Origin: UBA5109 sp964606735
Lineage (GTDB): Bacteria; Pseudomonadota; Gammaproteobacteria; Pseudomonadales; Pseudohongiellaceae
DNA length: 7,350 bases
NCBI GenBank assembly: GCA_964606735.1
Contig: CAZSHI010000047.1
Span: 1-7,350, forward strand
Direction of reading: 5' to 3'
Shown here: positions 1-6,507 of the stretch, piece after piece
How positions within the stretch are numbered: position 1 is the first letter of the stretch
How the letters are laid out: each line of letters opens with the position of its first letter
Position numbers and translations under genes: made by a program
The notes under the pieces: generated by a model
What the model was told of the DNA's origin: nothing
Seen by the model: the letters and a program-made list of their open reading frames with translations, nothing else
Database searches by the model: none

Positions 1-108
1 GATATCAGCATTGTCCGGCAGGACTGCCTGTGCTATCTGATGGAACGCTACCAGCTGGAATGGGGTGAAAAAAGCATTGATGACAGTAAGGATAGCTGGA
101 GCGCTTAA
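1..108 (+). CDS. C-terminal end of an unidentified protein (5' truncated by window edge)
   Basis: Frame 1 is open from the window edge to a TAA at 106-108. It gives a 35-residue tail that ends in a charged, soluble stretch (LEWGEKSIDDSKDSWSA). The tail holds two cysteines (DCLCYLM) and no obvious membrane segment. I do not recognise the family and assign no function. The reading is supported by the precise convergent junction: its stop codon and that of the minus-strand DksA-like gene overlap inside the palindrome TTAA at 105-108. No terminator can lie between the two genes. It could in principle be a chance open frame, since only the end is visible. Confidence 0.55.
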   Translation, partial: DISIVRQDCLCYLMERYQLEWGEKSIDDSKDSWSA

Positions 109-437
109 GCCTCAGTCTGCGCACAGGAAATGCATTGATCCGCTTCCGGCAAGGCCACCAGACGTTGCTCACCGATTTCTGCACCACAACGGGAGCAATA
201 GGGGTAATCGCCACTTTCAAGTCGCTCAAGTGCCTGTTTGATTTTCTTTAATTCAAGCCGCCCTTCACCATCCAGCGCGTGGATAATTTCTTCGTTTTCC
301 ATTTCAGTGACCTGCTCACTGAAATCAGCGCTCACCGGTTCATCCCGGTGATGAATATGATGATGCGTACGGTCAACGCGGGACATAATTTCCTGCTGTT
401 TTTCCAGCAGGGTCTGTTTGATTTCTTCCAGATTCAT
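105..437 (-). CDS. DksA/TraR-family C4 zinc-finger protein
   Basis: This encodes a 110-residue protein of the DksA/TraR family, whose members bind in the RNA polymerase secondary channel and modulate transcription, often with ppGpp. What is seen: a charged helical N-terminal part (about residues 1-75, the coiled-coil region in the family) and a four-cysteine zinc finger with C81, C84, C102 and C105 (CX2C-X17-CX2C). A histidine-rich stretch, HHHIHH, lies at residues 25-30, followed by the acidic segment ADFSEQVTEMENEE. At 110 residues it is shorter than classical DksA (about 150) and longer than TraR (about 73), so it is better called DksA-like than DksA. The start at 437 is chosen because a GGGGAG Shine-Dalgarno sits five bases upstream. 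The longer frame starting at 512 lacks such a site. It is divergent from the FAH-family gene. Which promoters it controls cannot be read here. Confidence 0.9.
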   Translation of the reverse strand: MNLEEIKQTLLEKQQEIMSRVDRTHHHIHHRDEPVSADFSEQVTEMENEEIIHALDGEGRLELKKIKQALERLESGDYPYCSRCGAEIGEQRLVALPEADQCISCAQTEA

Positions 438-554
438 AGTAACTCCCCTATCTTGTATAACCTGTGTCCAAGCGTATATGCCTTTTTTGACAGGGTAAAT
501 GATTTGGCTCAATTTTCCAGTCAGTTTAGCATCAAGCGCCTGGCAAAAGCAGAA

Positions 555-583
555 TTGACAGCATTCAGACTCGGGGCTAGCAT
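555..583 (+). promoter_or_regulatory. sigma70-type promoter candidate for the FAH-family gene
   Basis: A perfect -35 hexamer TTGACA (555-560) is followed after 17 bases by TAGCAT (578-583), which matches the TATAAT consensus at four of six positions. Transcription would begin near 590, leaving a leader of about 28 bases before the TTG start at 618. The position between divergent genes and the optimal spacing support the call. It has not been tested. Confidence 0.5.
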
Positions 584-617
584 GCTTTACCTTTCAGCGA
601 GTTAACAGGAAATTGCA

Positions 618-1454
618 TTGAAATATCTTAGCTTCTTACGTCCCGACCAGCAGGCGAGTATTGGCAAACTGGAAAACGACAAGGTCATCGAACTGCTTGA
701 AACCGGTGGCGCCTTCACCTCCCTTAAAAAAGTCCTGAGCAATGATACGCTCGATCAGCTTGAAGAAGGCGCAATCTATAATCCGGATGAAATCACCTAT
801 CTGCCCCCGATTCCTGATCCCGATAAAATCATCTGTATCGGTCTGAACTATTCCAACCATATCGCCGAAACCGGCAGGAGCCCCGACGCCAAGTACCCTG
901 TGATCTTTACCCGTTTTGCCGATACACTCGTCGCACACCGGCAGCCTATTGTACGACCGACGCAATCGGATAAACTGGATTACGAAGGCGAACTGGCAGT
1001 CATCATTGGTAAAACAGCCCGGCATGTCAGTGAAGCCGATGCCATCCAGTATGTCGCCGGCTACAGCTGCTTCAATGATGCCTCGGTACGCGACTGGCAA
1101 CGACATGCCAGTCACTTTACCCCTGGTAAAAATTTTCCTGCAAGTGGTGGATTCGGGCCCTATCTGGTCAGCACCGATGAAGTCGCAGAGTTGGGCAAGC
1201 AGCATGTGAGAACACGTCTCAATGGTGAAGTTTTGCAGGACCAAGCCCTTGCAGACCTGATTTTTCCTGTTGCCAAACTGATTGCCTACATTTCAGCCTT
1301 CACGACACTGAGACCCGGCGATGTCATCGCCACCGGTACGCCCGGTGGTGTCGGCTATGCCAGAACCCCTCCGTTGTGGATGAAACCGGGCGATGAAGTC
1401 AGCGTTAGCATCGACCAGATCGGCACCTTGGTCAATCCTGTAATTGCCGAGTAG
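618..1454 (+). CDS. Fumarylacetoacetate hydrolase (FAH) family enzyme, FAHD1/YcgM-like
   Basis: A 278-residue cytoplasmic enzyme of the FAH superfamily, a group of Mg/Mn-dependent hydrolases, decarboxylases and isomerases acting on diketo or keto acids (acylpyruvases, oxaloacetate decarboxylase, 2-hydroxyhepta-2,4-diene-1,7-dioate isomerase). A family-specific N-terminal segment (about 1-65) precedes the catalytic fold. Visible motifs are IGLNYSNHIAE with the H81/E84 pair that corresponds to the FAHD1 catalytic dyad, DYEGELAVIIGK with metal ligands E123 and E125, FNDASVRDWQ with third ligand D154, GKNFPASGGFGP with K171, and ATGTPGGVG near the C-terminus. The length is typical. Translation starts at a TTG: AGGA at 607-610 lies seven bases upstream, and no in-frame ATG fits. 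It has no signal peptide, unlike the enzymes further right. The exact substrate cannot be set within the family; acylpyruvase or oxaloacetate decarboxylase activity is a reasonable guess. Confidence 0.93.
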   Translation: MKYLSFLRPDQQASIGKLENDKVIELLETGGAFTSLKKVLSNDTLDQLEEGAIYNPDEITYLPPIPDPDKIICIGLNYSNHIAETGRSPDAKYPVIFTRFADTLVAHRQPIVRPTQSDKLDYEGELAVIIGKTARHVSEADAIQYVAGYSCFNDASVRDWQRHASHFTPGKNFPASGGFGPYLVSTDEVAELGKQHVRTRLNGEVLQDQALADLIFPVAKLIAYISAFTTLRPGDVIATGTPGGVGYARTPPLWMKPGDEVSVSIDQIGTLVNPVIAE

Positions 1455-1460
1455 AGAATT

Positions 1461-1498
1461 TCGGCCATGATGCCTGCTTCGCCGATCAGCCCCTTTTT
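1461..1498 (+). terminator. Weak terminator candidate between convergent FAH and Tsx-like genes
   Basis: In the 61-base gap between the two convergent genes, TCGGC (1461-1465) can pair with GCCGA (1481-1485) around a 15-base loop, and a run of five T follows at 1494-1498. The stem is short and the loop long, so this is a marginal call. An alternative AT-rich hairpin, CCTTT/AAAGG (1492-1505), overlaps the T run. I see nothing else in this gap. Confidence 0.25.
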
Positions 1499-1515
1499 AT
1501 AAAGGTTAAGGTCAG

Positions 1516-2271
1516 CTAGAAGGTAAAGCGCATCATCAGCTGCCAGGCTGTTTCATTGAAGCCGGCACGACCTTTGTTGTGCCAGTAATTGTATTCCAGC
1601 CCGAATTTCAGGAGCTCGTTATAGGTCCAGAGAAACTGCGGCTGTACGATCGTGAAATTGCTGGCATTACCCTCAGAACCTGCTGAATCAAGAAAACCTT
1701 CAATGCTGAACTGCTGCGATCCCAGGGTAAATGGATAATTCCAGCTCAGTGTGATTTGCCCGGCGCTGCCCGGCTGTGTTGGATCGTTGCGGGCTAGCAA
1801 GGAGAACTTGAAAAAGCGGAATCCTGGCAGAGCCAGGTTGCTGCTCAGGCCGGCCAGATAGATATTGTTATGTACACGCTTGTTATGTACTCGGTCGATT
1901 TCAGCCATGAAAAACACATCGCTGAATGGCCCGAAGGCCAGTGGAGCATCCCTAAAAAGCTGCCCCAGACTCAAGCGGGGCTGCCATTCAAAATAGAAAT
2001 TTCCACCATTCTCGATATTCCCCAGATGGGCAATATCCAGAAATAAAAAACTGTCTCCTACGCTCCAGGTATTGTTCTGTTTGTAGGTAGCGATCATCTG
2101 GTCTTCCCGGCCACGACCATCAAATGCATCCGAATAAAGCAGCTCCAGTTGCTTGTTACCCTGAGCCAAGACCCGAGCAGGGGACAGGCCCAACACAATG
2201 ACACAACTTGCAAGCACTAAGGCAGGAAAATGCCTGAAATCCATTCCTACATTTTTCAATACTGACAACAT
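1516..2271 (-). CDS. Tsx-like outer-membrane channel protein
   Basis: A 251-residue predicted outer-membrane beta-barrel resembling the Tsx/OmpK nucleoside-channel family. An N-terminal signal peptide of about 36 residues has a hydrophobic core (FPALVLASCVIVLGL) and a likely cleavage at VLA|QG. The mature part has alternating hydrophobic and aromatic strands, the Tsx-type segment WSVGDSFLFLDI (residues 69-80), several aromatic girdle-like strands, and a C-terminal phenylalanine (RFTF), the usual signal for barrel assembly. E. coli Tsx passes nucleosides; the solute here is unknown. The start at 2271 has a distant GGAAG about 12 bases upstream. A later ATG at 2244 would shorten the signal peptide but lacks a usable ribosome site. 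The gene lies downstream of the SMP-30-like gene, separated by a terminator that ends only about 23 bases before its start. No separate promoter is visible, so it may be read by leakage or from a promoter inside the preceding gene. Confidence 0.82.
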   Translation of the reverse strand: MLSVLKNVGMDFRHFPALVLASCVIVLGLSPARVLAQGNKQLELLYSDAFDGRGREDQMIATYKQNNTWSVGDSFLFLDIAHLGNIENGGNFYFEWQPRLSLGQLFRDAPLAFGPFSDVFFMAEIDRVHNKRVHNNIYLAGLSSNLALPGFRFFKFSLLARNDPTQPGSAGQITLSWNYPFTLGSQQFSIEGFLDSAGSEGNASNFTIVQPQFLWTYNELLKFGLEYNYWHNKGRAGFNETAWQLMMRFTF

Positions 2272-2294
2272 AAGATTTTCTTTTCTTCCTTCTC

Positions 2295-2325
2295 AAAAAA
2301 AGAGCCGACAGAAAACTGCCGGCTC
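2295..2325 (-). terminator. Intrinsic terminator after the SMP-30-like gene, directly before the Tsx-like gene
   Basis: Read on the minus strand, GAGCCGGCAG pairs with CTGTCGGCTC through ten base pairs (one G-U) around a TTTT loop (arms at 2316-2325 and 2302-2311). Seven T follow (2301-2295). This is a textbook intrinsic terminator in the minus direction. It starts 19 bases after the stop of the upstream gene and ends just before the ribosome-binding region of the Tsx-like gene. Confidence 0.88.
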
Positions 2326-2343
2326 CGTCTGTTTCGTCAATAA

Positions 2344-3258
2344 TTACAGCTTGATAAATGCCAGAGCATTATTCGGATTCATTGGAATCACCAGCTGATG
2401 CTGCGTCGAGTCGTAACACATGGAGGCGGCGCTGGGTATTCCCGACGCAATGACCTCTGCATCCTGCCCCGGTCGAATACGTGAAACACTACCAAATCGT
2501 ACACTGCTGGTGTATTTGGTGCCATCAGCCGTAACCACTACACCATCATTGCCTGCTTCAACGGAATGTTCTGTCAGAATGACTTCGCCTTCACGGTTAA
2601 AGGTAAGCACATCATTGGTATTGATATTCACTACCACGACATTCCCATCGTTATCAATGGCAACACCATTAGGCCGGGCCAAAGCCGGGCCTTCATAAAA
2701 GACAGAACTTCTACCGTCTGCTGTCACTTCAATAATCCGCTCATTATTGCTGTCGGAAATAAAGGCAGTGCCGTCTTCCGCCACACCTATGCCATTTAAA
2801 AATCCGGCACCGGGGACCTGAAATGAATTCAGCGGCCGACCACTTGCCAGGTCAAAAGAGCGCAGGTAACCGGAATCCACTGTGTAGAGCACACCATTTC
2901 TTACTGCACTACCAATGGGATCAACTAAATCCAGACCATCACGTGTGGCGCCGATAAATCTTGGTGTGTGCACACTGCCATCGGGATTGATCAGTGAAAC
3001 AAAGCCGTCTTCAGGCGCACCTTCGGCCCGGTTACCGGCATTCATTGAAACAATCAGGTTCTTGTCCGCATCAAAGGTACAGCTTTCAGTAAAATGAAAA
3101 CTGCCATACACCTTAACGTTACTTGACATGGGCACATATTCGCCCACCTGATTGATGGCGCTCAGGGGAGGCCCTGCCTGAAATTCCTGCGCTGACAAAG
3201 GCAGTGCCAGGAGTCCCATTAAACTTGCTGTTGCTGTTATTCTGATTGCTTGTTTCAT
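2344..3258 (-). CDS. Exported SMP-30/gluconolactonase-like (NHL-type) beta-propeller protein
   Basis: A 304-residue exported protein with a Sec signal peptide (MKQAIRI, then a hydrophobic core; likely cleavage LSA|QE after residue 23). The mature part contains repeated blades of the type NGIGVAEDGTAFISDSNNERI (residues 155-175) and PNGVAIDNDGNVVVVN (196-211), as in SMP-30/gluconolactonase/NHL six-bladed propellers. By eye, E58, N155, N197 and D238 (in GNDG) occupy positions like the Glu, Asn, Asn and Asp that hold the divalent metal in SMP-30 lactonases. That makes lactone hydrolysis plausible but unproven; a non-enzymatic NHL protein is the alternative. The start at 3258 is set by an AAGGAG five bases upstream; the longer frame to 3387 would run through the end of the NIPSNAP gene. 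It follows that gene by 29 bases, so the two are probably co-transcribed. Confidence 0.87.
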   Translation of the reverse strand: MKQAIRITATASLMGLLALPLSAQEFQAGPPLSAINQVGEYVPMSSNVKVYGSFHFTESCTFDADKNLIVSMNAGNRAEGAPEDGFVSLINPDGSVHTPRFIGATRDGLDLVDPIGSAVRNGVLYTVDSGYLRSFDLASGRPLNSFQVPGAGFLNGIGVAEDGTAFISDSNNERIIEVTADGRSSVFYEGPALARPNGVAIDNDGNVVVVNINTNDVLTFNREGEVILTEHSVEAGNDGVVVTADGTKYTSSVRFGSVSRIRPGQDAEVIASGIPSAASMCYDSTQHQLVIPMNPNNALAFIKL

Positions 3259-3287
3259 TTTTTCTCCTTGTAAATTTTGATTGTCAC

Positions 3288-3671
3288 TCATTGCATTGGC
3301 GACCATGAGGTGGTCTCCATAAAAATGGATACTACATTCTCGACTATCTGCCCATCTCGCTGGGAATCGCTTGCTACCTGTTGCCATTGTGGATCATTGC
3401 GAAAGGCTGTCCAGTTCTGCATTGCGCTTTCCCTGTCTGCATGGGAAACAATGTAGATCAGCGTGTTGGGCATATCCTGAGGTACCCAGTAAGCCACATT
3501 GTGAATGCCATGCTGCTCGAAGATACGCATGGTGTGATCTTCAAATCTCGCCAGCAACGCATCCAAACGTCCATCATAGGTGGTATAGGTTCTCAGCTCA
3601 TAGATATCCGCACGAGCCATGCCCGCGAACATCATCAGCACACTAAATAGACTCACTTTAAAGCATTTCAT
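3288..3671 (-). CDS. Exported NIPSNAP-family protein
   Basis: A 127-residue protein with a Sec signal peptide (MKCFKVSLFSVLMMFAGMARA, likely cleavage after residue 21) and one NIPSNAP domain, a dimeric alpha-beta-barrel fold. Family hallmarks are the opening YELRTYT (residues 24-30), the central FEDHTMRIFEQHGIHNVAYW, and NWTAFRNDPQWQ with a C-terminal VSIFM. The family has no single established reaction. Bacterial members commonly sit in catabolic clusters, so I assign no substrate. The start is supported by GAGGAG six bases upstream. It is the first gene of the minus-strand operon and faces the SnoaL-like gene across the inverted-repeat control region. Export to the periplasm matches the other four proteins of the cluster. 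Confidence 0.92.
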   Translation of the reverse strand: MKCFKVSLFSVLMMFAGMARADIYELRTYTTYDGRLDALLARFEDHTMRIFEQHGIHNVAYWVPQDMPNTLIYIVSHADRESAMQNWTAFRNDPQWQQVASDSQRDGQIVENVVSIFMETTSWSPMQ

Positions 3672-3688
3672 GTAACTCTCCTCAGTAT

Positions 3689-3784
3689 CATTTCTTGCCA
3701 GCCGGAATAATACCCTGAACCGTCAACAATGGGTATGCAGCCGACAATGGCAGTGGTATTCTCGGCGCTGGCTGGCAAAAAATG
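3689..3784. promoter_or_regulatory. Inverted-repeat control region between divergent operons
   Basis: CATTTCTTGCCAGCC (3689-3703) and GGCTGGCAAAAAATG (3770-3784) are inverted copies with 14 of 15 matches. Inside them lies a second perfect inverted pair, AATACC (3709-3714) and GGTATT (3755-3760). Each gene thus sees the same order downstream: GGTATT, a short spacer, then GGCTGGCAARAAATG. The spacer is 5 bases on the left and 9 on the right. I see no convincing -35/-10 pair, although TATTAT (minus, 3707-3712) and TATTCT (plus, 3757-3762) in the arms could serve as -10 elements. A shared operator or activator site pair is the natural reading; an extended hairpin is the alternative. Confidence 0.55.
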
Positions 3785-3821
3785 CTCAGTTTTATTGCAA
3801 AATATTATCAGGGAGTCTCTC

Positions 3822-4772
3822 ATGAATTTAAACAAATCCTTATTATCGCTTCTATTCATACCCATGTTCTTACTCAGTCTGTTCGCCAATGCCCAGGGAC
3901 AGATGACCGCACAGGAACAGGCCAACTTGCAGCTGGTGGATGAATGGTGGCGCACCGTACTGATGGGCGGCCGCCTCAACCAGGCCGACCAGTTCATGGC
4001 CGAAAGCTATACACAGCATAACCCAAACATCAGCACGGGCCGTGCAGCCTTTGTTGAATTTTTCAGCAACTTCGCCCAGGAGCGCCCGATTCCGGAAAGC
4101 ATCACCCCTGCACCGGTCATACAGTTTGCCAAGGGCGACTACGTGGTATTTGTCTGGGAGCGTCAGGCCAACGACCCCAATACCGGTGAAGAGTACGATT
4201 ACAACTTCTTTGATATTGTCCGGGTAGAAAATGGTATGGTGGCAGAGCACTGGGATTCCGTTTTCCGCACTGCTCCACCTCCCGGCGCCCCTGTGATGGC
4301 CGTCAATCCCGGCATTGGCCCACGCCCAGTAGCCCCCAGCAACTATTCACGCGCCGAGCGGGATGCCATTGAGCTGGTCAATATCGAGATGAAAGACATT
4401 CTGCAGTACGACCAGATAGACCTGGCCGCAGAAGTGATGGCCGAAGACTATATCCAGCACAACCCGAATGTCCCCGATGGCCGCGCCGGCTTCGTTGATT
4501 TTTTCAGCCGCTTTGCCGACCCGCAGCCGGTTCAGGATGAGTGGATTGATGAACCGGAACTGATTCTGGCCAGCGGCGATATCGTACTGTACATGATGAA
4601 ACGTTACTCCGAGGATCCCTCGCGCAACAATGAAGTCTACAAATGGAACTGGTTCGACATGTTCCGCGTTGAAGACGGCTGGATCCAGGAACACTGGGAC
4701 ATGGCAACACGTGATGGCAATGTTCCCGCCAGTGTCGAGCGTCCGATGAATTTCCGCGAATACAGCAACTAA
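3822..4772 (+). CDS. Exported protein with two tandem SnoaL-like domains
   Basis: A 316-residue exported protein with a Sec signal peptide (MNLNKSLLSLLFIPMFLLSL, likely cleavage ANA|QG after residue 24) and two SnoaL/NTF2-like alpha+beta cone domains (about 30-150 and 177-297). The domains are clearly duplicated: YTQHNPN (63-69) matches YIQHNPN (210-216), GRAAFVEFFSNFA matches GRAGFVDFFSRFA, and NFFDIVRVENGMVAEHWD matches NWFDMFRVEDGWIQEHWD, with a period near 147 residues. SnoaL-like proteins include polyketide cyclases and aldol-type enzymes. The conserved QHNP and EHWD motifs suggest that both pockets could be functional, but no substrate can be named. A proline-rich linker (APPPGAPVM) joins the copies. 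The start at 3822 has GGGAG six bases upstream; the frame is open to 3729, but that would put extra residues before the signal peptide. The esterase gene follows by 28 bases, indicating an operon. Confidence 0.88.
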   Translation: MNLNKSLLSLLFIPMFLLSLFANAQGQMTAQEQANLQLVDEWWRTVLMGGRLNQADQFMAESYTQHNPNISTGRAAFVEFFSNFAQERPIPESITPAPVIQFAKGDYVVFVWERQANDPNTGEEYDYNFFDIVRVENGMVAEHWDSVFRTAPPPGAPVMAVNPGIGPRPVAPSNYSRAERDAIELVNIEMKDILQYDQIDLAAEVMAEDYIQHNPNVPDGRAGFVDFFSRFADPQPVQDEWIDEPELILASGDIVLYMMKRYSEDPSRNNEVYKWNWFDMFRVEDGWIQEHWDMATRDGNVPASVERPMNFREYSN

Positions 4773-4800
4773 ACAAACGCCTCTTATATAGGACAAAACC

Positions 4801-6459
4801 ATGACTACCGACAATACTGATCTTAACAAAGAGCAAGAGACTGTGTTGCCTGAAGTAGACCGGCGGGCCTTTCTCGGACTAGGCGCCGTGGCAGCCGCTG
4901 GCGCAATCACAGCCTCGACCCGCCTGCATGCGCAGCAGGCTTCGGCAGCTCCCTATGTCAACGGCGAGACTGTAGAAATCGAAAGCGGCCGTCTGCGTGG
5001 CACACGCCGTGGCGCGGTACACGCCTTCCGGGGGGTGCCTTATGGTGCCCCAACCGGCGGCAGTAGCCGTTTTTTACCAGCCCGCAAGGTTTCACCCTGG
5101 AGTGGCGTCAGAGATGCGCTGGACATTGGCCCTCGCGCCCCACAGACACAGCGTCCCCTGATTCACGAATGGGGTGTGCTGTATCGCATGGAGCCCTCCA
5201 GTGAAGACTGCCTGGTCTTGAATGTCTGGAGCAAGGGCCTGAATGATAACCGCAAGCGACCAGTGATGGTCTGGTTACATGGTGGTGGATTTTCCGGCGG
5301 CTCATCCGGTGGTCACGTCTACGATGGCACCAACATGGCTGACGATCACGATGTGGTTTTCGTTGGTGTCAATCACCGCCTCAACGGCTTTGGCTTTCTT
5401 TACCTGCCTGAAATTGGCGGCGAAAAATATGCCGAGGCCAGTAACGTCGGCATGATGGATGTGGTCATGGCCCTGGAATGGGTGCGCGACAATATCGAAA
5501 CCTTTGGTGGTGACCCTGACAATGTCACCATTCTGGGGCAATCCGGTGGTGGTTCCAAAGTCAGCACCCTGCTTGGCATGCCGGCAGCACAGGGGCTGTT
5601 CCATCGCGCCATCGCGCAAAGCGGCAGCCAGGTTCGCTCCCAGTCTGCAGACAGGGCAACGGAAACGGCCTATAACGTGCTGCGGGTGATGGATATCAGC
5701 CCCAATAACCTGGATGCACTGCAGGAAGTCCCCTTTTATATACTGCGGGATGCCCTGGCTGAGAACCCAGGGGTCGGTGGCTTTGGACCGGTCGTTGACG
5801 GTCGCACCCTGCCCACGCATGTGTTTGATCCTACGGCCAGTGCGCTGTCAGCGGATGTTCCGCTGATGATTGGATCCACCGAAACGGAAGTCACCTGGAA
5901 CACCGGGCAGAGTTATGACGAACTGGATGAACAGGCGCTGCGCTATTATGTCAGCCAGGCGCTGGGCACCAATGACAGCGACACCAATCGGGTCATTTCG
6001 CTGTACCGCTCGAACCGCCCCCAGGCCAGCAATCTCGATTTGTATCTGATTATTGCCACCGATGGTTCAGGCTTTCGTCAAGGAACCAATCTGCAGGCTG
6101 AACGCAAGGCTGCGCTGGGCAGAGCTCCGGTCTATAAGTACTATTATGACTTTTATTCACCGGTGCGAGATGGCGAGCTACGCGCCATGCATTGCATGGA
6201 CATCCCTTTTGCCCTCAATAATGTTGCTGTGGCCGGTCCTGCTATCGGTAGCGGTCCGGCCCAGGATGCCCTGGCTGTCATCATGTCCACTGCCTGGGCC
6301 AGCTTTGCCCGAAGCGGCAATCCGAACCATGCCGGCATACCTGACTGGCGACCTTTCACCAATAGCGAGCGCGCCACCATGGTGCTCAATCCGGAACCCG
6401 AGCTGGTGAATGACCCCTGGGGCGAAGAGATCCGACTGATTAACAGTCTTATTTCGTAA
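4801..6459 (+). CDS. Tat-exported type-B carboxylesterase
   Basis: A 552-residue alpha/beta-hydrolase of the type-B carboxylesterase family, hydrolysing carboxylic esters and probably periplasmic. The N-terminus has a 19-residue polar extension, then a twin-arginine motif DRRAFLGLG (20-28), a hydrophobic stretch and a likely cleavage near LHAQ (42-45). Family motifs are SEDCLVLNVW (134-143), the oxyanion loop LHGGGFSGG (159-167), the nucleophile in GQSGGG (S248), the acid in GSTETEV (probably E363) and the histidine in AMHCMDIPF (H464). The full length is typical of the family. The usual Gly after the catalytic His is Cys465, and C137 and C465 are its only cysteines. The ATG at 4801 has AGGA seven bases upstream. 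It is second in an operon with the double-SnoaL gene and is closed by a strong terminator. The natural ester is unknown. Confidence 0.95.
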   Translation: MTTDNTDLNKEQETVLPEVDRRAFLGLGAVAAAGAITASTRLHAQQASAAPYVNGETVEIESGRLRGTRRGAVHAFRGVPYGAPTGGSSRFLPARKVSPWSGVRDALDIGPRAPQTQRPLIHEWGVLYRMEPSSEDCLVLNVWSKGLNDNRKRPVMVWLHGGGFSGGSSGGHVYDGTNMADDHDVVFVGVNHRLNGFGFLYLPEIGGEKYAEASNVGMMDVVMALEWVRDNIETFGGDPDNVTILGQSGGGSKVSTLLGMPAAQGLFHRAIAQSGSQVRSQSADRATETAYNVLRVMDISPNNLDALQEVPFYILRDALAENPGVGGFGPVVDGRTLPTHVFDPTASALSADVPLMIGSTETEVTWNTGQSYDELDEQALRYYVSQALGTNDSDTNRVISLYRSNRPQASNLDLYLIIATDGSGFRQGTNLQAERKAALGRAPVYKYYYDFYSPVRDGELRAMHCMDIPFALNNVAVAGPAIGSGPAQDALAVIMSTAWASFARSGNPNHAGIPDWRPFTNSERATMVLNPEPELVNDPWGEEIRLINSLIS

Positions 6460-6476
6460 AACCCTTCAGAGAAAAT

Positions 6477-6507
6477 AAAAAAACCGGCCCAAGGGCCGGT
6501 TTTTTTT
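6477..6507 (+). terminator. Strong intrinsic terminator of the SnoaL-esterase operon
   Basis: Seven A (6477-6483) precede CCGGCCC, AA and GGGCCGG, followed by eight T (6500-6507). The GC stem is perfect, extends into A-T pairs on both sides, and begins within 20 bases of the esterase stop codon. Its symmetry means it could also terminate transcription arriving from the right. Confidence 0.95.

Noticed and set aside
438..512. Longer N-terminus for the DksA-like protein, starting at 512
   Set aside because: The 25 extra residues do not look like the family, and the GGGGAG at the correct distance belongs to the ATG at 437.
487..515. TTGACA at 487-492 as a second promoter for the FAH-family gene
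   Set aside because: At 17-bp spacing the -10 position reads CAATTT, a poor match. The pair at 555-583 is much better.
636..1244. 202-codon minus-strand open frame inside the FAH-family gene
   Set aside because: The opposite strand encodes a full-length protein with all FAH motifs; this frame is a shadow with no family features.
3259..3387. Longer SMP-30-like protein starting at 3387
   Set aside because: It would run about 100 bases into the NIPSNAP gene. The start at 3258 has an excellent AAGGAG and begins a clean signal peptide.
3803..3808. TATTAT as the -10 element of the SnoaL-esterase operon
   Set aside because: Transcription would start on or after the Shine-Dalgarno at 3811-3815, leaving no usable leader.
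4347..4910. 187-codon minus-strand open frame across the SnoaL-esterase junction
   Set aside because: It overlaps two well-supported plus-strand genes and has no recognisable domain or ribosome site.
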